Source of the DNA: Haliotis asinina
Lineage: Eukaryota > Mollusca > Gastropoda > Lepetellida > Haliotidae
Assembly: GCF_037392515.1 (NCBI RefSeq)
Contig: NC_090283.1
Coordinates: forward strand, 15,561,501 to 15,625,500
Reading direction: 5' to 3'
DNA: 64,000 nt
Positions 43,701 through 51,719 of this stretch are shown here, piece by piece (position 1 is the first letter of the stretch; every line of letters starts with the position of its first letter). Made by a program: the position numbers and the translations under genes. Below the pieces are notes generated by a model. The model saw only the letters and a list, made by a program, of their open reading frames with translations, was not told the DNA's origin and did no database searches.

Positions 43701-46700
43701 CGTAAGTGGGGAGGAGACCAAGCTACCCTCCTACAACTTTATTGATCATTGATCCGTTCGAAACTTGATTACAGCTCCATCGTATACGGTGGAGCCTGTA
43801 AAAGCAACCTTAAACTTCTTGATTCTGTCCATCACCAAGGTTAAAGACTTTGTCTTGGATCTTTCCGAACTTCACCTATTGACAGTCTTTACACTGAGGC
43901 CGATGAACCATCTCTTACACAACGTCGTATAAAATCATCGTTACAGTACATTACTAAATTATACTCTAATGAATCTAACCCTGCATATAACTGTGTGTTC
44001 AATCCGCTTTATGAGGATTTGTACGACAAGACGTCTTCCCTTGATCCACCTCTCAGACACAGAATTAAACCCTTTCTTTCTTCAGCCGGCATTGAGCTGG
44101 AAAACAAAGCTCCTTCCCGTCTTCTGCCTTCTCCTCCTTGGCAGTTGGTTAGACCACACGTCGACCTAACATTAACCGCATTTAAAAATTCCGAAACTAA
44201 TGAATTACAATATAAACAAGAATATAATCAATTAAAAAGTAAATATAGCAATTACAAACTCTTATTTACAGATGAGTCCAAGGACGGTGGTGCAGTAGCT
44301 TGTGCCACTGTCATTGGATCCAGAACAATATCTACTAGAATTTCAGATAACAGTTCTATTTTTACTGCAGAAACAAACACCATATTAACGGCTCTCAAAT
44401 ATATTCAAAGACACCATAAACATAAACAATATATAATCTATTCCGACTCTCTTTCTTGCCTTCAGGCTATTAAAAATATTTCTTGTAAACATCCACTTTT
44501 AATAGAAATTGTATAATGATCTTGCTACTGGCCAATACGACATCGTCTTTTGTTGGTTACCCAGCCAGGTTGGCATTTCTGGGAACACATTGGCTGACCT
44601 TGCTGCTAAAGCAGCACTCAGCAAATCTGTGACACCACTTCTTATTCCCTACACTGATTATAAAGCAATCATTAGGTCTTACATCCATGATCTGATGCAG
44701 ACGAGGTGGGACATTCAAGTAGGTATCAACAAATTACATGAAATAAAACAGCATATTGGTTACACCTACTTGGGTTGTCAGTCGAGATTTGAAGAGGTCA
44801 TCATGCGACGATGCCGTATTGGCCACACACGATATGCACATGAATATTTGCTTAAAGGTGACGATCCTTGTGATGAAAGAATCACAGTCAAGCATGTCTT
44901 GCTTGACTATGTTGAATATCCCATCACAAGGGATAAGTATTTTAAATCAAGAACTATGAATGATCGTTTTAGCAATGTTAGTGCTCATTTAATCATTGCA
45001 TTTTTAAAAGAATTAGACCTGTTACATGACTTGTAAATAGACAAATATTTTATGATTGGAAGTTGAATTAGCAACTGAGATTGTTAGTGGCTGTATCCTC
45101 GAAGGGGGTTGAAGTACCTTAAAAGTATTGTCCTCCTGAGAGGGTACGTAAGTCCCAAAACAGTTAAAGTCATATTTAATCTTCCACAGTTTTAGCCGTA
45201 GAATATGTGTCATTTTAAATTCTGGCTAATTTTGCATACAGTCGCCATCAGCCGAGGGGATGGTGTAAATCCAGCTAGGGGCCATGCTGGTAGCAAAGGC
45301 ACTGTAAGTCCCCATGGTGCCTAATATGGTGATCTACCTGGCCTGTGTTTCTATTGTACTGTCCAAATAGCGATACTATTATTTTTTTAAGTTTTTAAGT
45401 TTTAAATACTAACTGTGATAATCGAGTGGTTTTCCTGTCCTTCGTCGACAGGTTCTTCATAATGTGCACATATATTTGATTTTTAATGTCACGTATGTTC
45501 TCGTCACGATATGGCTGCAATATTGCCGATGTGACCTTAAATATTAACTCACTCACTCATTATTTTCAAAAACATTACTTTTCACTGGTTAAAAGGAGAT
45601 AAAGTGTGACAAAACATGTTGTTTTATTACATGCTGTGTGAGAAGAACCAGTACATTGATTGGAAATAGTTACATTCTGGCCTTGTCTGAAATTGTCTAA
45701 TTACAGTTGCAAAGGACAAACGTGCTCCCAAAATTGTTAATTTCGAATCTGCAGTGGTCTTCAGTCAACATAGTTAAATATTTATTTAAAGAAAAAGACG
45801 ACATGTTCAGTATGCATGTATATTCTATTGATTATGGTTATACTGTAATATTTTAGTGCGTGGATTATAGTCCATATCATTCATAAAGACGTATCTCAAT
45901 CAACAGACAAGACAGGACAATTAACCTCCCCACACAGCGAGTGTCATGAAACTGTGTGCAGTGATTGAAGCGGACGTAGAAGTTACCGGTTTACGTTCTG
46001 TCTGTTGAACACATAAATGTAAAAATATCGCAGACAGAAATACGACCTGTCTTAGTCTTAACTATTTTATGTGACATGTGTTTAGAATACCTATTTGTGA
46101 TGGATTTATTGTGAAATGATGTTGAAACATTTACATATTTAGGCAGCAGTAGTGTCTATTTCTGGCCACCGTCACAAACTACATTTGTAGGTCAAACACA
46201 GCTGGGTGAAAAAGTATTTAAACCATGGTTTATTTGTCTACCAATGCATGTAGAAATGTATGCTAAACAGTTTAAATACCTATATGAATAGTGTCATATC
46301 GTTATTATTACTATCTAGGGCACGAGTGTCGTTGTGTTTACAGACAGCCGAAAATGGCAGTCGATCATTTAGTGCGCTGTTGTGGAGTCACAGAAACGAG
46401 GCAAACAATACAATGATATCTTGTAAGAAAAACAGTTGTTAAACTCCATAAAATAACCATTCTATATTTGCAGGTCCTAAAATCCACCTGGAGGCTGGTC
46501 GAGTCAACACAGAGAGGTGCCATGTTACTACAGACGGTGAGCTGGTCAACTCGCGGCCAGCCACGCAAAACACGGACAGTGGCAGACTACGGAGATTGTA
46601 CGGCACATGCAGCTCCACTCCCATCCTCCTTCCTCAATCCCCCTCTGCTGTCACCCCTGTCCTCCCCACAACACGATACTGGGAGGCCCACACCAGGGCG

Positions 46701-47153
46701 GGTGTGGTGGATAGTGGGTATTGGCCTGTTCTGGAGGTGGGGGTTGCGGAGGAGAGCCAGGTGGACAGTGCGCGGTATGTTAGTGAACAGCGCCGCTCCT
46801 GGTGTGTCAGCGTACGGGGATGTGACAAACACCGATGGAGTCTCTGTACCAGGCTGTGTCTCGCTAGGGTGTGGGGGAAGTGTTACAGAAACACAATGTC
46901 TGACACATCCAGCACACAGGAAACCCTCCACTATGGCGTTGTGTTGGATGTCTGGAGGGGCAGAATAGGATTTATTGACGTAGACAGGTCTGTTGTTTTA
47001 GGTAAGGTTGATGTGAAGTTCAGGGAGGATCTCCTCCCAGTGTTTACTGTCTGTCCGCACTTCGGCTACACAGTAAACATGAAGGTAGTCAGTGATGAGG
47101 AGATCCTCATGTCTGACACCAAGAAATCACTCATTAATAAAGCCCTGGCCTAA
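4511..47153 (+). CDS. CARD - coiled coil - RING/B-box/coiled coil - SPRY (TRIM-like) protein, 12 coding exons
   Basis: Exons: 4511-4784, 6054-6151, 6395-6524, 12522-12592, 12721-12760, 34796-35878, 36386-36426, 36630-36684, 36891-36976, 37290-37332, 38267-38320, 46474-47153. They sum to 2655 nt (884 aa plus stop); every junction is GT-AG and every phase matches without a stop. Domains: CARD about 1-85; coiled coil about 92-204; RING-like 211-255; B-box 1 286-325; B-box 2 347-378; coiled coil about 385-500; linker; SPRY/B30.2 about 725-865. By family knowledge CARDs mediate homotypic death-fold assembly, TRIM modules oligomerise and can act as ubiquitin ligases, and SPRY domains bind ligands. 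An innate-immune sensor or adaptor role is inferred. The 22-kb intron 5, 8-kb intron 11 and 6-kb intron 3 are mostly transposons. The weakest points are the GTTCGT donor after exon 3 and the very long intron before the RING exon. Two adjacent genes, one CARD-coil and one TRIM, remain possible. Confidence 0.7.
5225..5420. repeat. Degenerate tandem repeat, about 63 bp x 3
   Basis: Three diverged units each contain a ttcactctgcatga-like block followed by ataatgtctaccatc-like sequence. It lies in intron 1 of the CARD-TRIM gene. Confidence 0.55.
6054..6151 (+). CDS. Exon 2: coiled coil
   Basis: A T-rich tract plus TAG at 6051-6053, then 98 nt in phase 1 to 0, then a GTAAGT donor. It encodes a charged helical stretch (EKGKLEAMYKNVLAEKDGE) that continues the coil after the CARD. 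Confidence 0.65.
6395..6524 (+). CDS. Exon 3: coiled coil
   Basis: The acceptor is ttgttttcag. The 130 nt (phase 0 to 1) encode a heptad-rich acidic/basic helix beginning MIEGLEQQVEQNN. The donor is the weak acac/GTTCGT at 6525. It was chosen because only this phase joins exon 4 without a stop and with the heptad pattern preserved (NEEIET then LKTALS). The upstream GTAAAG alternative at 6497 is in the wrong phase. Confidence 0.6.
6978..7812. repeat. TATG/TATC degenerate microsatellite (left arm)
   Basis: Pure (TATG)n at 6978-7050 decays into interspersed TATC, TGTC and TGTG units. Long apparent open frames encoding Met-Tyr-Val-Cys repeats here are artefacts of the 4-bp period. Confidence 0.9.
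8758..10023. other. Unique centre of the foldback element
   Basis: About 1.27 kb between the inverted arms. It is A+T-rich, with an A11 run near 8861. No protein domain recognised; the longest frame (78 codons, minus strand) has no motif. Confidence 0.5.
10967..11881. repeat. ATAC/GATA-type microsatellite (right arm)
   Basis: Complement of the left-arm array. It is degenerate (gataca, ctacatagata-type units of 40 bp near 11120-11350) and ends in pure (CATA)n at 11784-11881. The sub-periodicity near 11120-11350 is a local secondary expansion absent from the left arm. Confidence 0.9.
12522..12592 (+). CDS. Exon 4: coiled coil
   Basis: The acceptor is tgttgtttcag and the donor GTGGGT. The 71 nt (phase 1 to 0) encode a helix with leucine heptads (LKTALSTLNNELQQSN) that continues the exon 3 register. 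It sits immediately after the foldback-filled intron. Confidence 0.65.
12721..12760 (+). CDS. Exon 5: end of first coiled coil
   Basis: A short 40-nt exon (TLREEQEAYDALV, then phase 1) between gtcgtttcag and a GTGTTC donor. Its phase matches the RING exon at 34796. A 22-kb intron follows. Confidence 0.55.
12761..13849. other. Intronic, no element recognised
   Basis: First part of the 22-kb intron 5 before LINE A. No coding exon or repeat boundary recognised. Confidence 0.45.
14188..14452 (+). mobile_element. SINE nested in LINE A 3' UTR
   Basis: The 265-bp element interrupts LINE A sequence that is continuous in copies B and C. It is flanked by a 10-bp near-exact duplication (cagccgtcag at 14178-14187; cagctgtcag at 14453-14462). 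Its last 60 bp (atatagctggaatattgct ... actcactcactcac) resemble the LINE's own 3' end, implying mobilisation by that LINE family. Confidence 0.85.
14717..18370 (-). pseudogene. LINE A ORF2: AP-endonuclease / reverse transcriptase / RNase H
   Basis: It starts near 18345 with NCRGLRTNLHELQ. Endonuclease motifs include IIMGDLNGNNRLWG and GSDHFPIVL in a 469-codon open segment (18102-16693), which also covers early RT motifs (VVPIPKSGHDHTDPSNYRAI). After a frameshift near 16690 the catalytic block appears as FVDDFDVSCRGK at about 16365-16330. RNase H (AEANAILTALKYNQR, YSDSLSCLQANKN, FCWLPSHVGISGN) lies at 15463-14717. This is the only one of the three copies retaining the whole RT. Several frameshifts and at least one stop near 16390 prevent translation. 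Confidence 0.85.
18392..19595 (-). pseudogene. LINE A ORF1: nucleic-acid-binding zinc-knuckle protein
   Basis: The frame begins around PRFLVIEIPDKTPLKLNP and runs through an RNA-binding-like region (LRSGALLVECAKKQQATNL) into zinc knuckles (CFKCQKYGHGVSTC, CAHCGEKTHTTEDC, CTNCSGDHSSSSKQC). Frameshifted near 19240-19280 and 18640-18720. By family knowledge ORF1 chaperones LINE RNA. Confidence 0.8.
20149..24264. other. Intronic DNA, no gene recognised
   Basis: About 4 kb of A+T-rich sequence within intron 5 between LINE A and LINE B. The stretch beginning ttaaaggtcacatgcaac at 20173 may be a DNA-transposon relic, but no second terminus was found. Confidence 0.45.
22435..22590. repeat. Short tandem repeat around cattaattaac / ccttgttaattgat
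   Basis: Three diverged units of about 55-60 bp each carry a ttcattaattaacaagt-like and a ccttgttaattgat-like block. The paired palindromic ttaattaa/ttaatt motifs could fold. Confidence 0.6.
24334..24405. repeat. Hairpin near the left end of the Crypton block
   Basis: About 30-bp stem with a few mismatches (gttagcaccctcct ... ggggggtgctaac), with the inner part ggtgatatggat / atccatatcacc exact. Confidence 0.8.
24512..26322 (+). pseudogene. Crypton-type tyrosine recombinase (three exons, one frameshift)
   Basis: Exon a about 24512-25468, exon b 25776-25960, exon c 26090-26322; both introns are GT-AG and in phase. The acidic N-terminus (SDSDSELLEASQIIEKEL) is followed by a one-base frameshift near 24700-24715. 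The core then runs on (KWAYNTFTAWA, LAYFMSKFVLEVRKKDG) into the catalytic half: Arg in FGLRSGHEHRKL, His-x-x-Arg in KTNHSLRVTTATRLYQAGV, Gly-His in MERTGHRSV and the nucleophile Tyr in VRSYTRTSED. These are the R...HxxR...H...Y residues of tyrosine recombinases, in the arrangement of the Crypton-derived ZMYM/QRICH1/KCTD1-type domain. The QPLGHNTL and VVNFTMK blocks also fit that family. All catalytic residues are intact, so inactivation is probably recent, or the frameshift is a sequencing error. Confidence 0.8.
26409..26464. repeat. Perfect 22-bp hairpin
   Basis: ggtaattttcaaatattgtt (start) pairs exactly with its complement ending 26464. The loop holds ggcgaagcc, shared with the next hairpin. 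Confidence 0.85.
26483..26534. repeat. Second hairpin with the same ggcgaagcc loop
   Basis: ggggagataagtca pairs with tgacttatctacccc (one bulge). The loop is ccgaggcgaagccgagg. It is adjacent to and parallel in design with 26409-26464. Confidence 0.8.
27240..28500 (+). pseudogene. LINE B ORF1: zinc-knuckle protein
   Basis: An open segment at 27309-27965 encodes the RNA-binding-like region (LRSGSLLIECSRKQQATNL) and two knuckles (CFKCQKYGHVVNTC, CAHCAENTHVTEDC). It frameshifts near 27885 and again downstream. Colinear with LINE A ORF1. Confidence 0.8.
28515..31714 (+). pseudogene. LINE B ORF2 with RT deletion
   Basis: The endonuclease half is intact in frame at 28756-29178 (IIMGDVNGHNPLWG, VSDHFPTIL), then a stop. 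The reading passes ATGADNIH at about 29860 and jumps to NNRQFQVRVDSTLSDHYNQD. Relative to copies A and C about half a kilobase covering the early RT motifs is lost. The catalytic FVDDFNISCRGK (about 30030) and a complete RNase H (LFTDGSKDGGAVACATV, AEANAILTALKYIQR) remain, with another frameshift near 31250. Confidence 0.85.
32261..34795. other. Last part of intron 5, no gene recognised
   Basis: A+T-rich. Short frames (up to 128 codons) show no motif. The run up to 34795 supplies the acceptor of the RING exon. Confidence 0.5.
34796..35878 (+). CDS. Exon 6: RING-like finger, two B-boxes, coiled coil (TRIM core)
   Basis: The 1083-nt exon is phase 1 at both ends (tgtcag acceptor at 34793-34795; GTAAAT donor at 35879). 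The RING second half is canonical (LPCLHSACKPCL ... CIHCPSCGREF), but the first C-x2-C pair is replaced by C-x6-C-C (C211, C218, C219 in the full protein). B-box 1 (about 286-325) has CHQCDCKLCSDCHKLHD; B-box 2 (347-378) has C347, H350, CKKAICLICVHGAHKGH. A long heptad coil follows. A lone TRIM gene could start at the in-exon Met of ETMCYF, which is the main alternative model. Confidence 0.88.
36386..38320 (+). CDS. Exons 7-11: linker between TRIM core and SPRY
   Basis: Five short exons: 36386-36426, 36630-36684, 36891-36976, 37290-37332 and 38267-38320. Acceptors are pyrimidine-rich and donors GTATGA, GTACAG, GTACGT, GTATGT and GTAAGT. Phases chain 1-0-1-0-1-1. They encode KRQRETI, MHEKRWQQLQQMIRHIIPG, EQLTSEEVYRIFMK, LIPAEAFSHGITLKG and YATLHTIREDRSIVFII. 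No known domain is recognised; residues 566-658 of the predicted protein. Confidence 0.65.
36457..36512. repeat. (GT)n microsatellite
   Basis: Imperfect GT/GC dinucleotide run in the short intron between exons 7 and 8. Confidence 0.9.
37823..38105. mobile_element. MITE-like element with 36-bp inverted termini
   Basis: cgataacacgggggaatgta at 37823 onward is matched in reverse complement by 38069-38105, with about five differences over 36 bp. No coding capacity. It lies in intron 10 of the CARD-TRIM gene. Confidence 0.65.
38670..38750 (-). repeat. tRNA-like (SINE-head-like) sequence
   Basis: On the minus strand, ggccgtgcggtagagcg is A-box-like and cggtttcaatcccgc is B-box-like, about the spacing of a tRNA gene. 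A paired acceptor stem is not evident, so a tRNA-derived repeat is likelier than a working tRNA gene. Confidence 0.4.
39190..39900. repeat. Interspersed repeat family, copy 2
   Basis: Similar to 1600-2160 and 48745-48995. It lies within intron 11, just upstream of LINE C. Confidence 0.6.
40640..41260 (+). pseudogene. LINE C ORF1, N-terminally deleted
   Basis: The leader runs straight into SIKVGYFNIGVDVYVPSPL and a single recognisable knuckle start (CFKCQKFGHGV), then frameshifts. The N-terminal part present in copies A and B is missing. The short (AT)n run at 41239-41254 lies inside. Confidence 0.7.
41340..45036 (+). pseudogene. LINE C ORF2 lacking the RT active-site block
   Basis: Open pieces include the endonuclease end (LCGSDHFPTML), a 272-codon pre-RT segment (42092-42910), RT start (VVPIPKPDRDHTDPSNY; FFDLEKAYDTTWKHGIL), the post-RT segment (KINKWCLENGFKFSKSKTN) and RNase H (FTAETNTILTALKYIQR, IIYSDSLSCLQAIKN). 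At about 43380-43390 the reading jumps from DHYNH to ISRRGK, deleting the FVDD block kept in copies A and B. Multiple stops and a frameshift near 44510 add to the damage. Confidence 0.85.
46474..47153 (+). CDS. Exon 12: C-terminal SPRY/B30.2-like domain
   Basis: The acceptor is ctatatttgcag at 46471-46473. The 680 nt (phase 1) run to TAA at 47151-47153. Residues 659-884 contain the SPRY-like pattern: RYWEAHTRA, WPVLEVGVAEE, RRSWCVSVRG, LHYGVVLDVWRGRIGFIDVD and LLPVFTVCP. An AATAAA overlaps the region just past the stop (47156-47161), so the 3' UTR may be very short unless a second AATAAA near 47743 is used. The exon has high GC content compared with its surroundings. Confidence 0.78.
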
Positions 47154-47155
47154 GA

Positions 47156-47161
47156 AATAAA
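47156..47161 (+). terminator. Candidate polyadenylation signal
   Basis: AATAAA three bases after the CARD-TRIM stop codon. A further taataaatat lies near 47740. Confidence 0.45.
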
Positions 47162-48740
47162 GTAAACATGACTCAGTGTACACTTGTAAATATCACACAT
47201 ATACTTCAGACAAATCAAATTAATTAATGTCCAATGTACAATCCTGCCATGTGACAGATCGAGTCCATTTTAGCATGGCCCCCGATGTACATTTATATGC
47301 GTGTATAAAATTGAAGATTGTGTGAGATTTGCTGCCATGAAACACTGGGTCTGCCTCTAAAAATGAGTGTCTAGAGATGGATGTACCATTGTTAGAGTTT
47401 CACACCAATTCTTATACCACGATATACTTTTGGTCAGTCTGTCATGAGTTGATCTTATAAAACACCTCCCGCCTCTCCCCGTTGTGTTGGACTCAGATCT
47501 GTCAACTCCGTCAGTAAATCACAAGGCTTAACCAAGGGGATAAATTCACCAGACTTCCGTTTTTGAGAACTGCTTGCATTCAACTACTTTGCGATGTCAA
47601 GTCGACAAGTGGACTTATCTGATAAATGTATGCATTCGTTCTAGTTTTCAAAATGCATGTATATGATTGCATGACTGATGTTCATTGTGTAAAATGTGTT
47701 AGGTACTGACTTGTGATATTTTACATGCATTGTAATAAATATATTTAGTAACAAATCTTACATTATTTTTCGAAATAATGTTCAGTGCAACTTATGTTTC
47801 CAAATTAGGTCATTGCAAATAAAGTTCGGAACAGAAATAATCAAGGTTAACAGTTAACCCATAGCAGTCTTGACTTTTTTTGATGAATAAGGTTGTCATA
47901 TGCAAGCACTACGGTTGTACTGAAGAAGTTAATAGTTGTGAATATGAAAACATTATGTCTTGTTAACCATTTGTAAAACTTCATGTTGTATCTCATATAT
48001 TCAAATGCTCATTAAATATCAGTCAGTCTGCATCCGGATAAGCCTTGGAGCACAAGCAACTCTTGTCATCGTTAAGCTGAATTCATCTATTTTATCTTAA
48101 GGTAAAAACTTACCGTGAGACAACACACTTTCACTGTCGAAGATGAAGTCCATGCCGTGTATCATGAGATGAGTATGAATTAATGACATGGTCATCACAA
48201 TTAGAGGACTCCGTATATAAGTCGCGATGTTAGTGTAATTACAAATTGTAAACTGTTCCCAAACATGTCTTTTCTTACCGGATGTTGCTGTCACTGCCGC
48301 GTCCATTCCCTATGCAAGCTGAAAACAAACGGACTTTGTACCAAAGGTCTTGAAGCTTAAATGCGAAATAAAATACTGTCTGCCCGTATGTGTTGCTGTC
48401 TCTCATTATTTTATCACATATACCATTTAAGGTAGGGGTACTGGATATACAAGACTGATAAAAAGCAAATGACGAAACCAAGGAGAAAACAGATGATGAA
48501 GAGAAATTAAGGGAAATGTGGTAATTTATTCCATTCCCTTGGAAACGATTCATCTGTATGGATATTTATCACTTTTCCACATATGCATTGGCAAAGGCTA
48601 GCAGTAGGCTTCCAAAGAGGAACTTACGAAGATTTGTTTTGAATAGTATATATATGTGTACATGAACAACGCTTACATAAAAAACCCTGCAGGTTCATGT
48701 CTTCGTTGTCCAGTCAGATGTATCGAGCTTATTTCGCAAA
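47162..48740. other. Intergenic, no gene recognised
   Basis: A+T-rich sequence downstream of the CARD-TRIM gene. No domain-bearing frame. Confidence 0.5.
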
Positions 48741-48744
48741 CAAA

Positions 48745-48995
48745 ATATTTAGCAAACTCACCAAAGTCTTGATATGAGAGTGAGAAACAGTTACGCAGAA
48801 TCTAACACAGCGATCGGTCATACAGCGGTTGTGCAGATCAAGCGTTGACGAAACTGTTTGATATTGCTCCATTTAATCTCTGTGTCCATCGACAACACGG
48901 CATGTAGCATCGATATAAACATTCAGTTACTTCCTGAAAGTTCGAGCACATACGACCACTGATATGGAATGCTCTAGAACAGGCAGTGGAAATGG
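48745..48995. repeat. Interspersed repeat family, copy 3 (partial)
   Basis: Closely matches the middle of copy 2 (gatatgagagtgagaaacag, atctctgtg, gacaacacggca). Confidence 0.65.
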
Positions 48996-49019
48996 GCTTC
49001 ACATGGTACATAAGCATGG

Positions 49020-49200
49020 TACCATACACACTTACATACATGATGTAGAGAGTCAGTCTACACTACACTTACATTCAGTCTATAGTACACACTTACATAC
49101 ATGATAGAGTAGGTCAGTCTACACTACACACATACATGATGTAGTGGGTCAGTCCACATTGCACAGTAACGTGCATGACACAGTGGGTCAGTCTACAGTT
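49020..49200. repeat. Diverged tandem repeat, about 35-45 bp x 4
   Basis: Units share gtcagtctacactacac and acatacatgatgtag-like blocks. Confidence 0.6.
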
Positions 49201-49829
49201 CTCAACTAAGGCAAAACGTTTCTAAAACGCTTTCTAGAGGTTTCCCAGGGAAATGTTTCATGCAAACGTTTGCATAATCCTTTTTTTAAAATGTCTTAAA
49301 GGTTATTTTGAAACGTTATGAAAAGGAAAGCGAAAGTTTTCCCACAGCTTGTTTGAAACCACGTCACATTGTTAAAATCGTTAGTGAAACATTTTGAAGT
49401 TAAATTGTCCTAATAAGAAATCTCCGTTCACCGCAGGAATGTACATTAACTTGAAAATAATATGAAATCACACCTGTACAAAATATTTCGCAAGTAATCT
49501 TAAAAACTGTTATGAACATTACGTCCAGTAAATAGTAAGGCATGTGCTTCGCTACTCTCACTTAGGTCTATACAAAAGTACTAAGTATTGATGCAACATT
49601 GTATTGTAAACATAATCCCCCGTTTACTGCCGTGTGCCTTCTCTACGCGGACATCTTGCTATCTCATGTCATCTCTCAGGAATGTTCCCAGATACTTTTT
49701 CAGGTCAGAGCAGGAATCCTTGCATTCAAAATCGGACTCAGTACATAGCGGGCCAGAAGTCCCGTCACGTCACTGGATGCAGAAGCCTGTACATTTTACT
49801 CTTGAGACAAGACAGAACGACAGATTTCT

Positions 49830-51700
49830 AAAAGGAGGAACGTTGAGGATGCTTAACTTCTTCCAGTAGCAATGCACCTGAGATGGTTGTACGGGAATGG
49901 CTTGGGGTGGAAGGCTCCAGTTGTTTCAGACCTGATCTTCCGCGCTTTCCTCCTCTTGCACCCCGGAAGGATGTCCTTTTCCAAGGGAGCCTGTTTCCTC
50001 CAGAAGAACGAACACTAAAGTCCCCACCCAGAGAATTGGCATACTTCTTATCGCTAGTTCTCTGCACACCAGAGTACTTCGACTTGTTAGATTAGCGCTG
50101 AGACGTGTCTGTTTGATGACGGTGGCCAGAGGATCTATGGACCACATTATCATGACCCCTCGGGAGTCGTGAGTAACTGTCTTGGCGATGTCCTCGATTC
50201 TTACGCCAAAGACTGGGAGGTGCCAACCAAGAAGCGTTTAGTAGTGGCTTGATAGAGCTGTCGCCCCATGACGATGCTGCCAATAAGCCTTATCTGTCTT
50301 CTTGGCAGGTTCAGTCCAGCAGATGTTGAGGCCAGGTGCCCCGATATAAACTGTTGATCCTTGTTTTGAGTGACGAGAGCGGAGAGGATCATCCTGTCCT
50401 CTTTAGTCTTCGGGTGTGCATCGTTGATAACAGGGCAGCGTGCAAGTCCAAAGAAGCTAATGTCCTTCGAGCATCCAAATGTGCTTGACATTTATCATCC
50501 ACCCTGTAGGTGCAGGTCTGGGCCCCATTGATAATTTGTAGTCGTCATTCACTTTGGGCGCTTTCATAAAAGGCTCCATGTGTTGCAGAGGAAACTTCCG
50601 TGCATTGAAGGGCGGAGTGTACGGATTTTTGCGTGGACACCGAGTTCAAGTCTGTAGACAGGCTGTTGGAAACGATAGATATCGATGCTATATGTCGGAA
50701 GGCGGGAGTGCTGAAATCATCGTCCATCATCTTGTAAGTGACAACCTCGTTGGATTCCTTTGATGGGTTTGCTAGGTCTAACACGTTGGTAATTCGCAAT
50801 GCAATCTCCGAATCTGAGAAGACAACCTCCTTTCCATCTTCTGATGTAGATCAGCGAATCATATCCCTGTCTGAGGAGTCATCTCTGTCCAGCTCCTTTC
50901 ACGTATGCCTATACGCATGTCCTGAGTGGCTCATCCCTGTCATCCTTGCACCTAGCGTCGGATTGATCCTCTTGTCTGCATGACCCTCTGGAATGGTCTT
51001 CATGCTGAGAGTGCTTTCGCACATGCTCCGATTCTACAATGTCAAGGTTTGTAGCGTCTGGTTTGTAGCATGTGGTGAATCCAGGTGGCTGATGTGTGTG
51101 TGCACTGAGCTGACGAAGTTTGCTTCCTCCAAATGGCTGCGAGATGATACAGCAGATGGTGAGGACTTCTTGTGAGCTTACATCCATGCACACCCTTCAT
51201 CCAAAAGTGCTGTTCCACATGCGGATCCTGCATGTAGGGTTGATTACTGAAGTTTTCTCTCTTCTGGAAAGCAGTGTTCCGTGATGTCCATCGTGTGTGC
51301 GGTGAACTGATGTATGAAGAGGCCAGTGTGAAAAGTCTGGTACATGCTGTGGCTTTAGATGAAACAATTGTGCATTTGATGTGTTGAGGTTCGCCATTGA
51401 TGAGCTAGATGTTTGCTTTCAAGGCAGACTCTCCGTTGACTGAAGCGTTGGACTGGAGACAGTCACTGAAGGTCTAAAAGTAGTTGATCGTTGAGACGTC
51501 TTGCTGCCTCTCAGTACCTCGGGGAGTAATAGAGGGGACTCATTGTAAATGACACTTTCCTCAAGAGGAACGATGTCGTTGAAAGACCTCGATGAAGCAG
51601 CTTCAAAGAAGATTTTGATGCTGAAGACTTTGTCTTGGAGGAGCTGGATGTCTTCATCTCCTTAGGTTGAGATGACTCCTTCTGCAACTAATCTGCAGCC
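49830..51700 (-). pseudogene. Decayed retroelement-like gag region (possibly DIRS-like)
   Basis: On the minus strand a set of overlapping frame fragments reads as one degraded protein: SDSEIALRITNVLDLANP, then FMKAPKVNDDYKLSMGPRP, then TKEDRMILSALVTQNKD, then an Arg/Gly-rich tail (FRGARGGKRGRSG). Stops and frameshifts interrupt each junction. The order (acidic Ser-rich region, helical core, RG-rich tail) resembles gag of tyrosine-recombinase (DIRS) retroelements. That assignment is from memory and weak; no RT or recombinase was recognised nearby. Confidence 0.35.
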
Positions 51701-51719
51701 TCCTTGCTGTCACAATCCT

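Larger units (their letters stand above)
40004..45559 (+). mobile_element. LINE copy C (I-group), full span with TSD
   Basis: Flanked by a 12-bp direct repeat with one mismatch: ttattttcgaaa at 39992-40003 and ttattttcaaaa at 45560-45571. The 5' leader (gggcacccgtggcaagccac ...) and the 3' UTR ending in cactcactc match copies A and B. ORF1 has lost its N-terminal half, and ORF2 has lost the RT catalytic block. It sits in intron 11 of the CARD-TRIM gene. Confidence 0.88.

Noticed and set aside
46587..46931. Minus-strand and alternative-frame open readings over the SPRY exon
   Set aside because: Shadows of a GC-rich real exon; the plus-strand phase-1 frame carries the domain.
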